From: Lysobacteraceae bacterium
Lineage (GTDB): Bacteria > Pseudomonadota > Gammaproteobacteria > Xanthomonadales > Xanthomonadaceae
Assembly (NCBI GenBank): GCA_003449515.1
Contig: DMHI01000097.1
Location: forward strand, 1 to 9,833
DNA: 9,833 bases
Reading direction: 5' to 3'
Of the stretch, positions 9,796-9,833 are shown piece by piece (the first letter of the stretch is position 1; every line of letters starts with the position of its first letter). Made by a program: the position numbers and the translations under genes. The notes under the pieces are model-generated. The model was not told the DNA's origin and made no database searches. It saw only the letters and a list, made by a program, of their open reading frames with translations.

Positions 9796-9833
9796 ATGAG
9801 TGCGCGCCTGCTCGACGGCAAAGGCATCGCCGA
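9796..9833 (+). CDS. folD: Start of FolD (methylenetetrahydrofolate dehydrogenase/cyclohydrolase), cut by right edge
   Basis: Only 12 codons are present, beginning MSARLLDGKGIA. The LLDGKxIA pattern at this position is the typical beginning of FolD (E. coli has IIDGKTIA). FolD interconverts 5,10-methylene- and 10-formyl-tetrahydrofolate using NADP. A promoter-like extended -10 about 32 nt upstream and the fresh intergenic gap support a true gene start here. No clear Shine-Dalgarno is seen. The identification rests on very few residues, so it is probable rather than proven. Confidence 0.65.
   Translation, partial: MSARLLDGKGIA

Overview
The window is GC-rich chromosomal DNA with strong G/C bias at third codon positions. 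It looks like a gammaproteobacterium, most likely of the Lysobacterales (Xanthomonadales). The reasons are the gene order ndk-rlmN-pilF-rodZ-yfgM-bamB-der, a PsrA-type fatty-acid regulator next to a fad gene, a 465-residue Der and a rhodanese-linked MoeB. The order assignment is an inference from gene content; no 16S rRNA or other direct marker is present.

Layout. Positions 1-1109 are on the minus strand: a PsrA-like TetR regulator (486-1109), followed by the 5' end of a large 3-hydroxyacyl-CoA dehydrogenase gene that runs off the left edge (1-368). A divergent regulatory region (1110-1289) separates them from everything to the right. It holds a perfect -35 for psrA, two matching PsrA-like operators about four helical turns apart, and a separate promoter for ndk.

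From 1290 to 9695 all genes are on the plus strand and tightly packed: ndk (nucleotide pools), rlmN (23S rRNA/tRNA methylation), pilF (type IV pilus pilotin), rodZ (cell shape), yfgM and bamB (envelope biogenesis), der (50S assembly GTPase), then a 609-residue MoeA-like/rhodanese/MoeB fusion. Several junctions overlap (rlmN/pilF by 11 nt, pilF/rodZ by 4 nt) or are separated by only 3-16 nt, which suggests one or a few transcripts with translational coupling. Compared with the familiar E. coli/Pseudomonas order, ispG and hisS are missing between rodZ and yfgM. After a 100-nt gap with a strong extended -10 element, folD begins at 9796 and is cut by the right edge.

The most unusual object is the fusion at 7866-9695. 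Its C-terminal two thirds is an intact-looking rhodanese plus MoeB adenylyltransferase. Its N-terminal 220 residues are a shrunken MoeA remnant that has lost domain II and most catalytic motifs. No mobile elements, CRISPR arrays, tRNAs or rRNAs were seen, and no intergenic gap exceeds 180 nt. Apart from the fusion protein and the operator pair, the region is ordinary housekeeping DNA; I do not see a new multi-gene system.
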